DNA from: an uncultured Oscillospiraceae bacterium | GTDB lineage: Bacteria > Bacillota > Clostridia > Oscillospirales > Acutalibacteraceae | Reading direction: 5' to 3' | DNA length: 62,328 nt | Assembly (NCBI GenBank): GCA_900545655.1 | Contig: UQZY01000006.1 | Location: 1 to 62,328 of the forward strand | Shown here: positions 1-8,970 of the stretch, one piece after another | Position numbering within the stretch: position 1 is the stretch's first letter | Layout of the letters: each line of letters begins with the position of its first letter | The notes under the pieces: model-generated | What the model saw: only the letters and a program-made list of their open reading frames with translations | What the model was told of the DNA's origin: nothing | Database searches by the model: none | Position numbers and translations under genes: made by a program

Positions 1-2
1 TT

Positions 3-779
3 GCTGCTTCAGCTCCGACACAGAATGGGGTGTACGAAGTGAGTGTAAAAATGTATCACGCTCAGAAAGATAAAACTTCCATGGGTGACAAGTACCTTGT
101 ACATACTGCTTTGCTGACTGTAAAGGACGGCCAAAGCACACTTACAATTGCAACACCGGAATCCGTTTCAGACATGCAATTCTGGTATTATAAAAACGGC
201 GGTGTTGAGGGTGAAACAGTTGAGGTAAGCCCAAAGAGCAATGTAAAAATCGCCGGTACAACATATCAACTTGCCTTTGAATTTCCTGTTGTAAACGGCA
301 ATGAGTATGTAGGTGTAAAATTTTCAGCTCCTGTAATGCCACTTTCTCCGTCAGCAAGAATTTTCATTGATTATTCAAGTGCAAAAAAAGTATCAGATAT
401 CGGCGGTACAACTACAACAAAGAACGATGCAATTGGAAGTTCATCCGCAACAAATGCAGTTGCTAAAAAGCCCGGAAGTGCAAATTCGACAAAGCAGGCT
501 CAGGGAACCTATACCACAACGGGTGCTATTGTGACTACAACAACGCCTGAAACTACTACAGAGACAACTACCTCACAGAATGAAACGACCGGTGCCGAAA
601 AAAGTGCAGTGGAAAATAAAAAAGAAAATATAACAGAAAAGACTCCGAAGGTAAATGCAAGCAGCACTAAAAAGAGAGGTAATAAGATTCTTCCGATTGT
701 AATAGGTGTTATTGCGAGTGTTGCGGTTATTTGTGCAGTTACGGTAATTCTTTTGAAAAAGAAAGCGTCAAAGGACTAA
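3..779 (+). CDS. NEAT-domain surface protein, C-terminal part (cut by left edge)
   Basis: The frame is open to the left edge, so only the C-terminal 258 or so residues are seen. The first ~115 residues resemble a NEAT (near-iron transporter) domain: a Y-E-V-S-V-K strand, a D-K-T-S-M-G-D-K-Y helix segment and a later W-Y-Y. NEAT domains bind haem at the Gram-positive surface. A Thr-rich linker (TTTTPETTTETTT) follows, then a transmembrane helix (about residues 228-250, ILPIVIGVIASVAVICAV) and a short basic tail, so it is membrane-anchored rather than sortase-anchored. The next gene starts 4 bases after the stop, with an ECF transporter following, so a role in haem capture is likely. Haem ligands cannot be verified by eye; other NEAT-like ligands are possible. 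Confidence 0.7.
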   Translation, partial: AASAPTQNGVYEVSVKMYHAQKDKTSMGDKYLVHTALLTVKDGQSTLTIATPESVSDMQFWYYKNGGVEGETVEVSPKSNVKIAGTTYQLAFEFPVVNGNEYVGVKFSAPVMPLSPSARIFIDYSSAKKVSDIGGTTTTKNDAIGSSSATNAVAKKPGSANSTKQAQGTYTTTGAIVTTTTPETTTETTTSQNETTGAEKSAVENKKENITEKTPKVNASSTKKRGNKILPIVIGVIASVAVICAVTVILLKKKASKD

Positions 780-783
780 TAAA

Positions 784-1359
784 ATGAAAGAGATTTTTAA
801 AAAGTTCAGTGTTAAGGATTTTGTTTTCCTTGCAATTCTTTCGGCAGCTATGACGCTTTGCGGTGGAATAACAATGCCGCTCGTGATGCATACGACGCTT
901 TTTGGCCTTAGAAATATGGCTGCTGCTCCGATCTACGCTCTTTTCGTTGCGATAGGTCTTATGAAAGTCCGCAAGCCCGGCGCTTTGACGATTATCGGAT
1001 TTTTTTCCGGTGTACCGCTTGTGTTCTTTTCGCCTGTAATGTTTTTCAATAATTTTATTGCGGGTATAATTGCTGAACTCCTTATGCTGATTGTTTTCAG
1101 AGGTTATGAAAAAAGAAGCTCTGTATTTTTCACAGCAGGAATTTATATGCCGTTGTCCTTGCCGATTTCAGTTCTTTTCAGTATATGGCTGAATGGGCAG
1201 AGTTACACTCAACTAATTGCAAGACCTGTTGTTTCAATATTTACATCGCTCGGAACTATTATACTTGGCTTTGTCGGTGCTGCAATCGGCATGAAAATTT
1301 CTGATGAGCTTCAGAAAGCAGGAAAGTTAAAGCCATACGGAGAAAACAAAGATGCTTGA
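784..1359 (+). CDS. ECF transporter S component (Trep_Strep/MptE-like)
   Basis: A 191-residue, very hydrophobic protein with five or six predicted membrane helices and a short charged C-terminus. The pattern (KDFVFLAILSAAMTL near the N-terminus, then several Gly/Pro/Phe-rich helices) fits substrate-binding S subunits of energy-coupling-factor importers of the Trep_Strep type. It is encoded between a NEAT-like protein and T and A components, with an 8-base overlap into the T gene, so the three form one translationally coupled transporter. Substrate is inferred as haem or a related metal complex only from the NEAT neighbour; Trep_Strep S components have no single established substrate. Confidence 0.75.
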   Translation: MKEIFKKFSVKDFVFLAILSAAMTLCGGITMPLVMHTTLFGLRNMAAAPIYALFVAIGLMKVRKPGALTIIGFFSGVPLVFFSPVMFFNNFIAGIIAELLMLIVFRGYEKRSSVFFTAGIYMPLSLPISVLFSIWLNGQSYTQLIARPVVSIFTSLGTIILGFVGAAIGMKISDELQKAGKLKPYGENKDA

Positions 1360-2044
1360 TCTGTTCAGCGTAAAAAAACCGTTTTATCCGCTCGTAGCAT
1401 TTTCATCATCTATAATAATTCTGGTTTTTGGAATGTTATTTTCGAAGAGTTTGTTCTCTTTTGCTTTTATTGCAGCATTGTTTTTGATTTATTCATGCTT
1501 CGGTTTATTCAAGGGTGCATGGAAGGTTACATTGTCAATGCTGGTCTTTGGCATTGTTATAGGCTTAATTGCTTTTCTTTCTAACAGGAATATCAATGCA
1601 TTGTGGCAGACAATTTCCCGTTCACTTCTCCTTGGAATATGTACAATTCCCATGGTTACATTGCCACCGGCAAATTTGACGCGATGCATGAACGGTTTGA
1701 AATTTCCAAGAGCTGTGACACTCGGAATGCTTGTAACGCTACATTTTGTTCCGATACTTGCAACTGAAATAAAAAGAATATGGGAATCAATGAAAATTAG
1801 AGGAGCCAATGTAAACTGGTATAGACCGAGCTGCATTTACAGAGCATTCTTTATTCCGCTTGTAATGAGAATAATAGGTATCTCGGATACGCTTTCTCTA
1901 TCTCTTGAAACGAGGGCTTTTACTCTTGATACTGCTCCGGCGACCATTTACGGAGAAGTAAAAATAACAGCACGTGACGTCATATTTTTATTCCTGACGG
2001 TTGCGTTGTGCGTAGTATTTGGGGTGATCGTATGGAAGCATTAA
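1352..2044 (+). CDS. ECF transporter transmembrane (T) component
   Basis: A 230-residue CbiQ/EcfT-type integral membrane protein. Four to five hydrophobic segments surround a cytoplasmic stretch with the coupling-helix signature seen here as ...KRIWESMKIRGAN, matching the Ala-Arg-Gly type motif through which EcfT docks on the ATPases. It overlaps the S gene by 8 bases and the ATPase gene by 13, which argues for one operon and fixed stoichiometry. Function: converts ATPase movement into toppling of the S component. Strong call for the family; substrate is not determined by this subunit. Confidence 0.8.
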   Translation: MLDLFSVKKPFYPLVAFSSSIIILVFGMLFSKSLFSFAFIAALFLIYSCFGLFKGAWKVTLSMLVFGIVIGLIAFLSNRNINALWQTISRSLLLGICTIPMVTLPPANLTRCMNGLKFPRAVTLGMLVTLHFVPILATEIKRIWESMKIRGANVNWYRPSCIYRAFFIPLVMRIIGISDTLSLSLETRAFTLDTAPATIYGEVKITARDVIFLFLTVALCVVFGVIVWKH

Positions 2045-3399
2045 GACTTTGCAACATAACCTTTTCCTACGGAGAAAACGATAAAAAAATATTTGAAAAT
2101 ATGGATTTCACCTTAAATTACGGTGAATTTGTTTTGCTTTCCGGATTGTCGGGTGAGGGGAAGAGCACACTTCTCTCAATAATAAACGGAGTGATTCCTT
2201 TCATTGTGCCCGGTAAACTCAAGGGCAATGTATATTTTGATGATAATGATGTGACGAAACTCAATGTTTCCGAACGTGCCCCGAAAATCGGAACTGTCTT
2301 ACAAAATGCGGACGAGCAGATAGTTTATGACATTGTACGTGATGAAATTGCGTTTGGTTGTGAAAATCTGAATATTCCGATAGGTGAAATTGATAAAAGA
2401 ATCAGTGACACCACAGCAATGATGAAAATCAATCCGAACGACAGGACAAGAACCATGTCAGGCGGACAAAAACAACGTCTTATAACTGCATCAACACTAG
2501 CTATGAGACAAAAAATACTTGTTCTCGATGAACCTCTTGCAAATTTGGATGTTGAGGGTGCTCACGTTTTATTATCTGCACTTCGCAGACTTGCAGATAA
2601 CGGATATGCAATTTTGCTTGTTGAACACAGACTGGATGTTGTAAAGCCGTACATTGACAAGTTCATGTGGATAGAAGATAAAACTGTCCGTTTCGATGAG
2701 TCTCCGGACGCTTTTATAAACTCTGAAAAAGTATTAAATTCCGGCTCAAGGAACAGTAAAAACGGCGAGCCTATTCTGGACTGTAATGATATTTCTGTAA
2801 CTTTCGGTGATAAGAATATAATTGATGGATTAAATCTATCGGTTTTGAGGGGTGAAAAAATCGTTTTGCTCGGACATAACGGTTGCGGAAAGACAACTTT
2901 GCTACGCACCATTGCCGGACTGAATAAACTTTCAGGCGGAGAAATTTCTCAGAAAATCGTGCCTGACAAAGCTTACAAAAGACGAAGTTCCGGCTGGTTT
3001 AAAAAAGTTGGGCTTGTTTATCAAAATCCAACATATCAGCTCTTTATGCCCACGCTTCTTTCTGAGGTGGCTTTCAGAGCCTCATCGGAAGAAAAGGCAC
3101 GAGAGCTGATAGACGCTTTTGGCTTGTCGGGTCTTGAAGACAGACACCCTCAGTCTCTTTCGGAAGGCCAAAAGCGGCGTGCCGGAATTGCGGCAATTTG
3201 TGCGGGCGAACCTGAATTGCTTTTACTTGATGAGCCCACAGTAGGACAGGATTTTGAAAATCTTAAACGGATAGTTGATGTTATTAACAAAATAAACTGT
3301 GAAAATCAGTGCACGGTTATCACAATCACACACGACAGGCGATGCATTGATGCGTTGTCAGACAGAATTCTGACAATGGAAAACGGAAAAAATGTTTAA
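2032..3399 (+). CDS. ECF transporter ATPase with two fused ABC domains
   Basis: Start placed at the ATG at 2032 behind GGGGTGAT, not at the upstream GTG. The 455-residue protein holds two complete nucleotide-binding domains: Walker A GLSGEGKST (about residues 38-46), signature MSGGQKQR and Walker B ILVLDEP in the first; LGHNGCGKTT, a variant signature LSEGQKRR and LLLLDEPT in the second. Fused EcfA1-EcfA2 ATPases are common with dedicated (group I) ECF importers. It energises the S and T proteins encoded just upstream. The second signature has SEGQ rather than SGGQ, a known asymmetric variation. Confidence 0.85.
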   Translation: MEALRLCNITFSYGENDKKIFENMDFTLNYGEFVLLSGLSGEGKSTLLSIINGVIPFIVPGKLKGNVYFDDNDVTKLNVSERAPKIGTVLQNADEQIVYDIVRDEIAFGCENLNIPIGEIDKRISDTTAMMKINPNDRTRTMSGGQKQRLITASTLAMRQKILVLDEPLANLDVEGAHVLLSALRRLADNGYAILLVEHRLDVVKPYIDKFMWIEDKTVRFDESPDAFINSEKVLNSGSRNSKNGEPILDCNDISVTFGDKNIIDGLNLSVLRGEKIVLLGHNGCGKTTLLRTIAGLNKLSGGEISQKIVPDKAYKRRSSGWFKKVGLVYQNPTYQLFMPTLLSEVAFRASSEEKARELIDAFGLSGLEDRHPQSLSEGQKRRAGIAAICAGEPELLLLDEPTVGQDFENLKRIVDVINKINCENQCTVITITHDRRCIDALSDRILTMENGKNV

Positions 3400-3422
3400 A
3401 ATAATTTTGAGGAAGTGTTTTG

Positions 3423-5159
3423 ATGATTAAAACAAGGCTTATCGGACAAGTGCCGTCTTCAAAAAAATATATTGCACTCACGGTACTTGTACAGTGGATA
3501 AGGCTATGTGCAAACATTGTAATGATGTTTATTCTTGCGCATATTCTGGGGTTGATACTAAGCGGCACGAAGCTTACCGTATCACTTTTGGCTCCGTTTT
3601 TTGCCGGCATCTTATTTGTAATAATTGTGCGGTACATATGTGGGGTATGCGGTTCAAAAACATCTTTTCTTGCATCAGCGCAGGTAAAAAAAGTGCTCCG
3701 TGAAAAGATGTATAAAAAGCTTGTGGGCATGGGAGCCTCTTATCACGAAAAGGTTTCAACATCAGAAATATTGCAGGTCTTTGTTGAAGGTGTTGACCAG
3801 CTTGAACTCTACTTTGGAAAATATCTTCCGCAATTTTTTTATGCATTGCTTGCACCGTTGACCCTCTTTGCGGTTCTTTCCTTTGTCAGTCTTAAGGCGT
3901 CGGTAGTTTTGCTTATATGTGTTCCGCTTATACCGCTTTCCATAGTAGCTGTTCAGAAAATTGCCAAAAGACTACTCAGTAAATACTGGGGTGTATATGT
4001 AAACCTCGGAGATACTTTCCTTGAAAATATTCAGGGGCTTACTACGCTTAAGGTGTATGCTGCTGACGAGAGAAAGCATATTGAAATGAATAAAAAAGCA
4101 GAAGAGTTCAGACGTATCACCATGAAGGTTCTTACAATGCAACTTAACTCTGTAAGTGTTATGGATATTGTTGCATATGCCGGCAGTGCAGTAGGTGTTG
4201 TTATTGCGGTTTATCAGGTGAGAGCAGGTATAATAACTCTTCCCCAGGCATTCCTTATCATTATGCTTGCTGCCGACTTCTTTCTTCCGCTTCGTCTTCT
4301 CGGATCATTCTTCCATGTTGCGATGAACGGCATGGCTGCAAGCGATAAATTGTTTGCGCTTCTTGATATACCGGATACCGAGCACGGGAAAGATATTCCG
4401 TCAACATTTGAGACTGATATTGTTCTTCAGAATGTAAGTTTCTCTTATGACGGAACAAAGTCTGTTCTAAACGGAATAAACGCGACAATACCGAAAAACA
4501 ATCTTATATCTGTTGTAGGAAAATCAGGATGCGGTAAAAGTACAATCGCATCTCTTATATCCGGTACAACCAAGGGATATACCGGAAGCATAAAAATCGA
4601 CGGAAAAGAAATACGCGATATTGATGAATCTGTCCTTATGGACAATATAACAGCCGTAAATTTCAACAGCTATATATTCGCCGGAACAGTAAAGGAAAAT
4701 CTTCTTATTGCCGCACCGGGAGCAAGTGACGAAGAACTCGTTGACGTACTTGCAAAAGTAAATCTCTGGGATTTTCTGAAGACTCAAAACGGACTCGATA
4801 CCGTTTTATCAGTGCATGGAAGTAATTTTTCGGGCGGTCAACGCCAGCGTCTTGCAATTGCACGTGCACTGCTCCATGACACACCTGTATACATATTTGA
4901 CGAGGTCACTTCCAATATTGATGTTGAGAGCGAAAACGATATCATGAAAATTGTTCATGATATGGCCAAAACAAAAACAGTGTTGCTCATTTCACACAGA
5001 CTTGAAAATGTTGTTTCATCAGACAATATATTCCTTCTCAGCAATGCATCTGTAGCTGAATCAGATACACATGACGAACTTATGAAACTCGGCGGCGAGT
5101 ATTACACAATGTTCAATAATCAGGCTGTTCTTGAAAAATATTCAAAGGAGGATGCCTAA
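3423..5159 (+). CDS. ABC transporter, membrane plus ATPase fusion, first of a pair
   Basis: Start at ATG 3423 with GAGGAAG upstream. A 578-residue half-transporter: six membrane helices in the first ~300 residues (type IV/exporter fold), then an ATPase domain with Walker A GKSGCGKST, Q-loop region, signature FSGGQRQRL and Walker B VYIFDEVTSNID. Switch His is in LLISHRL. It resembles CydD/CydC-type and the SiaD/SiaE pair of the streptococcal haem operon. The partner half begins 3 bases after its stop, so the two probably form a heterodimer. Placement after an ECF importer and NEAT protein suggests a role in haem or thiol/metal handling; direction of transport is not shown by sequence. Confidence 0.8.
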   Translation: MIKTRLIGQVPSSKKYIALTVLVQWIRLCANIVMMFILAHILGLILSGTKLTVSLLAPFFAGILFVIIVRYICGVCGSKTSFLASAQVKKVLREKMYKKLVGMGASYHEKVSTSEILQVFVEGVDQLELYFGKYLPQFFYALLAPLTLFAVLSFVSLKASVVLLICVPLIPLSIVAVQKIAKRLLSKYWGVYVNLGDTFLENIQGLTTLKVYAADERKHIEMNKKAEEFRRITMKVLTMQLNSVSVMDIVAYAGSAVGVVIAVYQVRAGIITLPQAFLIIMLAADFFLPLRLLGSFFHVAMNGMAASDKLFALLDIPDTEHGKDIPSTFETDIVLQNVSFSYDGTKSVLNGINATIPKNNLISVVGKSGCGKSTIASLISGTTKGYTGSIKIDGKEIRDIDESVLMDNITAVNFNSYIFAGTVKENLLIAAPGASDEELVDVLAKVNLWDFLKTQNGLDTVLSVHGSNFSGGQRQRLAIARALLHDTPVYIFDEVTSNIDVESENDIMKIVHDMAKTKTVLLISHRLENVVSSDNIFLLSNASVAESDTHDELMKLGGEYYTMFNNQAVLEKYSKEDA

Positions 5160-5162
5160 GAT

Positions 5163-6824
5163 ATGAAAAGGGAACAAAGCGGACTTAAAATTATGAGCAG
5201 ACTTATTGTTCTTGTAAAGCCGTTGGCAGGATATATGTGTCTTGCTGTTTTACTCGGCGTTCTCGGTTTTCTCTGCGCAATTCAGATTACTGTAACCGGT
5301 TTACTTGTATTGCTCACTGCTGCAGATTTAAGCGGTGGTATAGCTATAAAAACCGGATGTATATGTATAATTGTTTTTGCTGTTCTCAGAGGTTTTTTGC
5401 ATTATGGTGAACAGGCATGTAACCATTTCATTGCATTTAAACTTCTTGCGCTTATACGCGACAAGGTATTTTTTGCACTCAGAAGACTTTCACCGGCAAA
5501 GCTTGAGGGTAAAGATAAAGGAAATCTTGTATTTGTCATTACCAGTGATATTGAGCTTTTGGAAGTATTTTATGCACATACGATTTCACCGATTTGCATT
5601 GCGGTGATTACATCCGTCATCATGCTTATATTTATCGGAAGGTACAGCCTGTGGCTTTCTTTGGTTGCATTTATTGCTTACGTAACAATAGGAGTAATAA
5701 TACCGGTTATTTCATCGAAAGTTAATAAAGACATTGGTATGACTTACAGAGACGCGTCCGGATCTCTCTCGGGATATGTTCTTGACAGTATGAGAGGGCT
5801 CTTGGAAACAATCCGTTACAACAATGCGGATGAAAGACTCAAAAAGATGGACAAAAGAACAGACAGCCTTAATATTCTTCAGAGTAAACTGAAAAAAATT
5901 GAAGGACATACAGGTGCAATGACAGATATCTCAATCATCATTTTCTCAATTCTTATGCTCATTACCGGAATTATACTCTATCAAAGAGGCGTAATAGGCT
6001 TTGACGGAGTGATTGTTTCAACGGTTACTATGATGAGTTCGTTTGGACCGGTTGTTGCTCTTTCAGGACTTGCAGGAATTCTTACTCATACCTTTGCGGC
6101 AGGAGAGAGAGTTCTCGGAATTCTTGATGAATCTCCGGTTGTTGAGGAAAATACAGACGGCGAAGATGTTGCATTTTCCGGTATGAAAAATGAAAACGTT
6201 TGCTTCTCATACGACGAAGAAAAAATACTTGATCATTTCAACATGACAGTTGAGCCGGATAAAGTTATAAGTATCACAGGTCCAAGCGGTTCCGGAAAAT
6301 CAACAGTTCTCAAGCTAATGATGAGATTCTGGGACGTTGATAACGGAAAAATAACTATGTCGGGAACAGACATAAGAAATATCAAAACAAAGTCTTTACG
6401 AAGCAACCAAAGTCTTGTAAGCCAGGAAACACAGCTTTTCAATGAAAGTATTGAAGCAAATATAAAGATTGCTGATTACAATGCTACACACGAACAGGTT
6501 GTTGAAGCAGCAAAAAAAGTGTCCATTCACGAGTTCATCATGACATTGCCAAAACAGTATGAGACAAATGTCGGCGAATTAGGAGATCTCCTTTCTGACG
6601 GAGAAAAACAGCGAATAGGTCTTGCGAGAGCTTTCCTCAGCGATGCACCGATGATTATGCTCGATGAACCGACAAGCAATCTTGACAGTCTGAATGAGGG
6701 TCATATACTCCAATCGATAAACGAATCAAAGAAAGAAAAGAGCATAGTACTTGTTTCACACAGAAAGTCAACGTCCAGAATTGCTGATAAAGCATACACG
6801 GTTTACAGAGGTAGATTGTCATGA
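5163..6824 (+). CDS. ABC transporter, membrane plus ATPase fusion, second of a pair
   Basis: A 553-residue half-transporter of the same architecture as its upstream neighbour. Walker A is GPSGSGKST, Walker B is MIMLDEPTSNLD. The signature motif is LLSDGEKQR instead of LSGGQ, so one of the two ATP sites of the heterodimer is likely degenerate, as in many heterodimeric exporters. The stop overlaps the start of the YgbA-like gene (ATGA), so all genes from the NEAT protein onward appear to be one operon. Confidence 0.8.
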   Translation: MKREQSGLKIMSRLIVLVKPLAGYMCLAVLLGVLGFLCAIQITVTGLLVLLTAADLSGGIAIKTGCICIIVFAVLRGFLHYGEQACNHFIAFKLLALIRDKVFFALRRLSPAKLEGKDKGNLVFVITSDIELLEVFYAHTISPICIAVITSVIMLIFIGRYSLWLSLVAFIAYVTIGVIIPVISSKVNKDIGMTYRDASGSLSGYVLDSMRGLLETIRYNNADERLKKMDKRTDSLNILQSKLKKIEGHTGAMTDISIIIFSILMLITGIILYQRGVIGFDGVIVSTVTMMSSFGPVVALSGLAGILTHTFAAGERVLGILDESPVVEENTDGEDVAFSGMKNENVCFSYDEEKILDHFNMTVEPDKVISITGPSGSGKSTVLKLMMRFWDVDNGKITMSGTDIRNIKTKSLRSNQSLVSQETQLFNESIEANIKIADYNATHEQVVEAAKKVSIHEFIMTLPKQYETNVGELGDLLSDGEKQRIGLARAFLSDAPMIMLDEPTSNLDSLNEGHILQSINESKKEKSIVLVSHRKSTSRIADKAYTVYRGRLS

Positions 6825-7180
6825 ACAACGGAGAAAAAAAGGACAGGATAACACGCGAAAAAGAAATGCTTCCCGAAATGGTTAAAATATATTGCCATGG
6901 CGTACATAAAACGAAAAAAGGAGAACTATGCCAGGAATGTACCGACCTTTGCAATTATGCGTTAAAGAGGCTTGATCATTGCAGATGGGGGAATGACAAA
7001 AATTTCTGTTCACAATGTCCGTGTCATTGTTATAAGCCGGATATGCGCGAAAAAATACGTGCAGTTATGCGCTATTCAGGACCGAAAATAATTCTTTATC
7101 ATCCTCTTGTCGGTTCAATTCACTGTATTGAAACCGTAAAGGGGATAATCCGCGCAAAGAAAACAAAAAAAGCAAAATAA
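6821..7180 (+). CDS. YgbA-like cysteine-rich protein (nitrous oxide-stimulated promoter family)
   Basis: A 119-residue soluble protein with two Cys clusters: CQECTDLCNYA (about residues 38-48) and CSQCPCHCYKP (about residues 65-75), followed by a basic C-terminus. This matches the YgbA_NO family, first noted because its E. coli member is controlled by NsrR. Family function is unsettled; a metal-binding role in nitrosative stress or iron homeostasis is plausible. Here it ends the haem-type ECF/ABC operon through a 4-base overlap, which links it to iron or haem biology. Family call is fairly sure; role is not. Confidence 0.75.
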   Translation: MNNGEKKDRITREKEMLPEMVKIYCHGVHKTKKGELCQECTDLCNYALKRLDHCRWGNDKNFCSQCPCHCYKPDMREKIRAVMRYSGPKIILYHPLVGSIHCIETVKGIIRAKKTKKAK

Positions 7181-7249
7181 TTAATCGTGTTACTTTTCTC
7201 AGACAAATGAAAAGCCCCCGGTTCTGCCGGAGGAAAAGAACGCTTTAGT

Positions 7250-7290
7250 AAAAAACATAACCACTAGTTTAGTAGTGGTTATGTTTTTTA
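7250..7290 (+). terminator. Intrinsic terminator of the NEAT/ECF/ABC operon
   Basis: A long, near-perfect hairpin with arms AACATAACCACTA and TAGTGGTTATGTT and a 6-base loop, followed by a T tract. A-rich 5' flank means it could also work on the other strand. A weaker GC hairpin lies just upstream at 7215-7233. Confidence 0.85.
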
Positions 7291-7343
7291 TACTCCAAGG
7301 ACTTTAACCAGCCGCCGGTTCAAGGTACGCGTTAAAATATTTA

Positions 7344-7372
7344 TTGACATTTTCTGCTGTAACATTTATAAT
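7344..7372 (+). promoter_or_regulatory. Sigma-A promoter of the Rrf2-msrAB operon
   Basis: Consensus TTGACA at 7344-7349 and TATAAT at 7367-7372 separated by exactly 17 bases. Transcription would start near 7380, inside or just before the palindrome at 7385. Confidence 0.85.
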
Positions 7373-7384
7373 CACAGTATCAGA

Positions 7385-7403
7385 TGTAACAATATTTGTT
7401 ACA
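7385..7403. promoter_or_regulatory. Palindromic operator, probable Rrf2 site
   Basis: Perfect inverted repeat TGTAACAA-TAT-TTGTTACA directly after the expected transcription start. A further half site TGTAACA sits between the -35 and -10 (7358-7364). The position is right for repression by the Rrf2-family protein encoded next, i.e. autoregulation. Binding itself is inferred. Confidence 0.7.
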
Positions 7404-7424
7404 GAAAAACAGGGAGGCGTTTTT

Positions 7425-7868
7425 ACGAACAGTTCATTCAGTATTGCAGTTCACGCGTTAGTATGCTTAAGTCATATGAACGATGTTCTCAGCAGTGAAG
7501 AGCTCGCAAAAAATATCTGCACAAATCCCGTGCTTGTACGTAAGGTTATGTCTAAACTAAAAAAAGCGGGAATAGTAGATACAAAAGGAGGTAATTCCGG
7601 TGGATATATCTTAACAGCCGATGCTGAAAAGCTCACACTTGATGAAATTGCGGAGGCTCTTTCAACACAATTTGTTGTTTCACCGTGGCGAAGCGGAGAT
7701 ATGGACAGGGAGTGCCTTATTTCCTCCGGTATGGGTAAGGTTATGGAAGATCTTTTCAATAACCTTGATGAAGAATGCAGAAAGAAGCTACAGGGTATAA
7801 CTGTAGCTGATATTGAAAAAAAACTATTCCTTAACGGAAAGGGGCGAAAGAAGGATGAAAAAACTTAA
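7425..7868 (+). CDS. Rrf2-family transcriptional regulator, probable ACG start
   Basis: A 147-residue winged-helix regulator: N-terminal FSIAVHALVCL, recognition region NPVLVRKVMSKLKKAG and wing KGGNSGGYIL are typical of Rrf2/CymR/NsrR proteins. No ATG, GTG or TTG is available at the right place; AGGGAGG (7411-7417) lies 7 bases before an in-frame ACG, and starting there gives the family-typical N-terminus. The next ATG (7477) would delete the first helix. Only three Cys are present and not in the usual Fe-S cluster spacing, so it may sense through another route. It overlaps msrAB by 14 bases and probably represses that operon. Confidence 0.8.
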   Translation, partial: TNSSFSIAVHALVCLSHMNDVLSSEELAKNICTNPVLVRKVMSKLKKAGIVDTKGGNSGGYILTADAEKLTLDEIAEALSTQFVVSPWRSGDMDRECLISSGMGKVMEDLFNNLDEECRKKLQGITVADIEKKLFLNGKGRKKDEKT

Positions 7869-8949
7869 ACTTAAAAGCTTTTATCTGTTTTTAGTTTCCT
7901 TTATGCTTGTTCTTTCAGGCTGTGGGATGAATACCGGTAAAAAGACAACCGAAAATTCCGTGGAGATGGAACAGATGGATTTTTCAAATGAAACGGAGCA
8001 TGTCATTTATCTTGCCGGCGGCTGCTTTTGGGGCATTGAACACCTTTTTGCGTCAATTCCGGGTGTAATCGACGCAAAAAGCGGTTATGCAAACGGCACT
8101 TCAGGAAAGGATGCCGAATACAACACCGTTTGCGGGGGTAATACCGGCTTCCGTGAGACGGTAAGGGTTGAATATGACCCTGAAAAAGTCAGCCTTGACG
8201 CACTGCTTCTTGCTTATTTTTATGTTATAGACCCGACTGTTAAAAACAGACAGGGAAATGACAGAGGCACTCAGTATCAGACCGGTGTTTACTATACCAA
8301 TGAAAAAGTAATGGAAACCGCAAAGCGTATCTGGGAGCTTGAAAAAAGCAGGCACAAGGAGTTCTTTGTTGAATTCGGTCCGCTTGTAAACTTTTATCCT
8401 GCAGAAGAGTATCATCAGAATTATCTTGAAAAAAATCCTAACGGATACTGTCATGTTCCCCGTGCCGAGATTGAATTGTTTTCAAAGCTTAAGATTGACC
8501 CGGGTGACTACAAAAAGCCTGCGTCGGAAGCTATTCGTGACAAGCTGACGGAGGAACAATACCGTATAACCCAAAAGAACGGTACCGAAAGAGCTTTTCA
8601 GAATGAATTTTGGGACAAGTTTGAAAAAGGTATCTATGTGGATATCGTTACGGGAGAGCCGCTCTTTTCTTCGACGGACAAGTTCGAAAGCAGCTGCGGT
8701 TGGCCGGCTTTTTCAAAGCCAATAGAAGAGCCTGCCGTTGTTGAAAAGCAGGACAACAGCTATGGGATGCACAGAACCGAGCTTCGCAGCCGTGCAGGTG
8801 ACTCACATCTCGGACATGTTTTTGAAGGTGACAGAGAATCACCGAACGGAACACGTTACTGCATAAACAGCGCAGCACTTCGTTTTGTTCCGTATGAAAA
8901 AATGGAAGCGGAAGGTTATGGATACCTATTGTATCTTTTTGATAAATAA
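7855..8949 (+). CDS. msrAB: Bifunctional methionine sulfoxide reductase MsrA-MsrB, lipoprotein
   Basis: Start at ATG 7855 (GAAGG upstream), giving 364 residues. The N-terminus is a lipoprotein signal peptide with lipobox LSGC (Cys23), so the enzyme should be anchored outside the membrane. The MsrA domain has the catalytic GGCFWG (Cys57) and reduces S-sulfoxides; the MsrB domain has SCGWPAF, the SRAGDSHLGHVF block and catalytic RYCINS (Cys about 336), reducing R-sulfoxides. The MsrB CxxC zinc site appears absent. It is followed by FTR-like and thioredoxin genes; those are cytoplasmic, so an electron relay across the membrane would be needed and is not encoded here. Confidence 0.9.
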   Translation: MKKLKLKSFYLFLVSFMLVLSGCGMNTGKKTTENSVEMEQMDFSNETEHVIYLAGGCFWGIEHLFASIPGVIDAKSGYANGTSGKDAEYNTVCGGNTGFRETVRVEYDPEKVSLDALLLAYFYVIDPTVKNRQGNDRGTQYQTGVYYTNEKVMETAKRIWELEKSRHKEFFVEFGPLVNFYPAEEYHQNYLEKNPNGYCHVPRAEIELFSKLKIDPGDYKKPASEAIRDKLTEEQYRITQKNGTERAFQNEFWDKFEKGIYVDIVTGEPLFSSTDKFESSCGWPAFSKPIEEPAVVEKQDNSYGMHRTELRSRAGDSHLGHVFEGDRESPNGTRYCINSAALRFVPYEKMEAEGYGYLLYLFDK

Positions 8950-8970
8950 AAATTTCTAAGGAGGCAGCAT

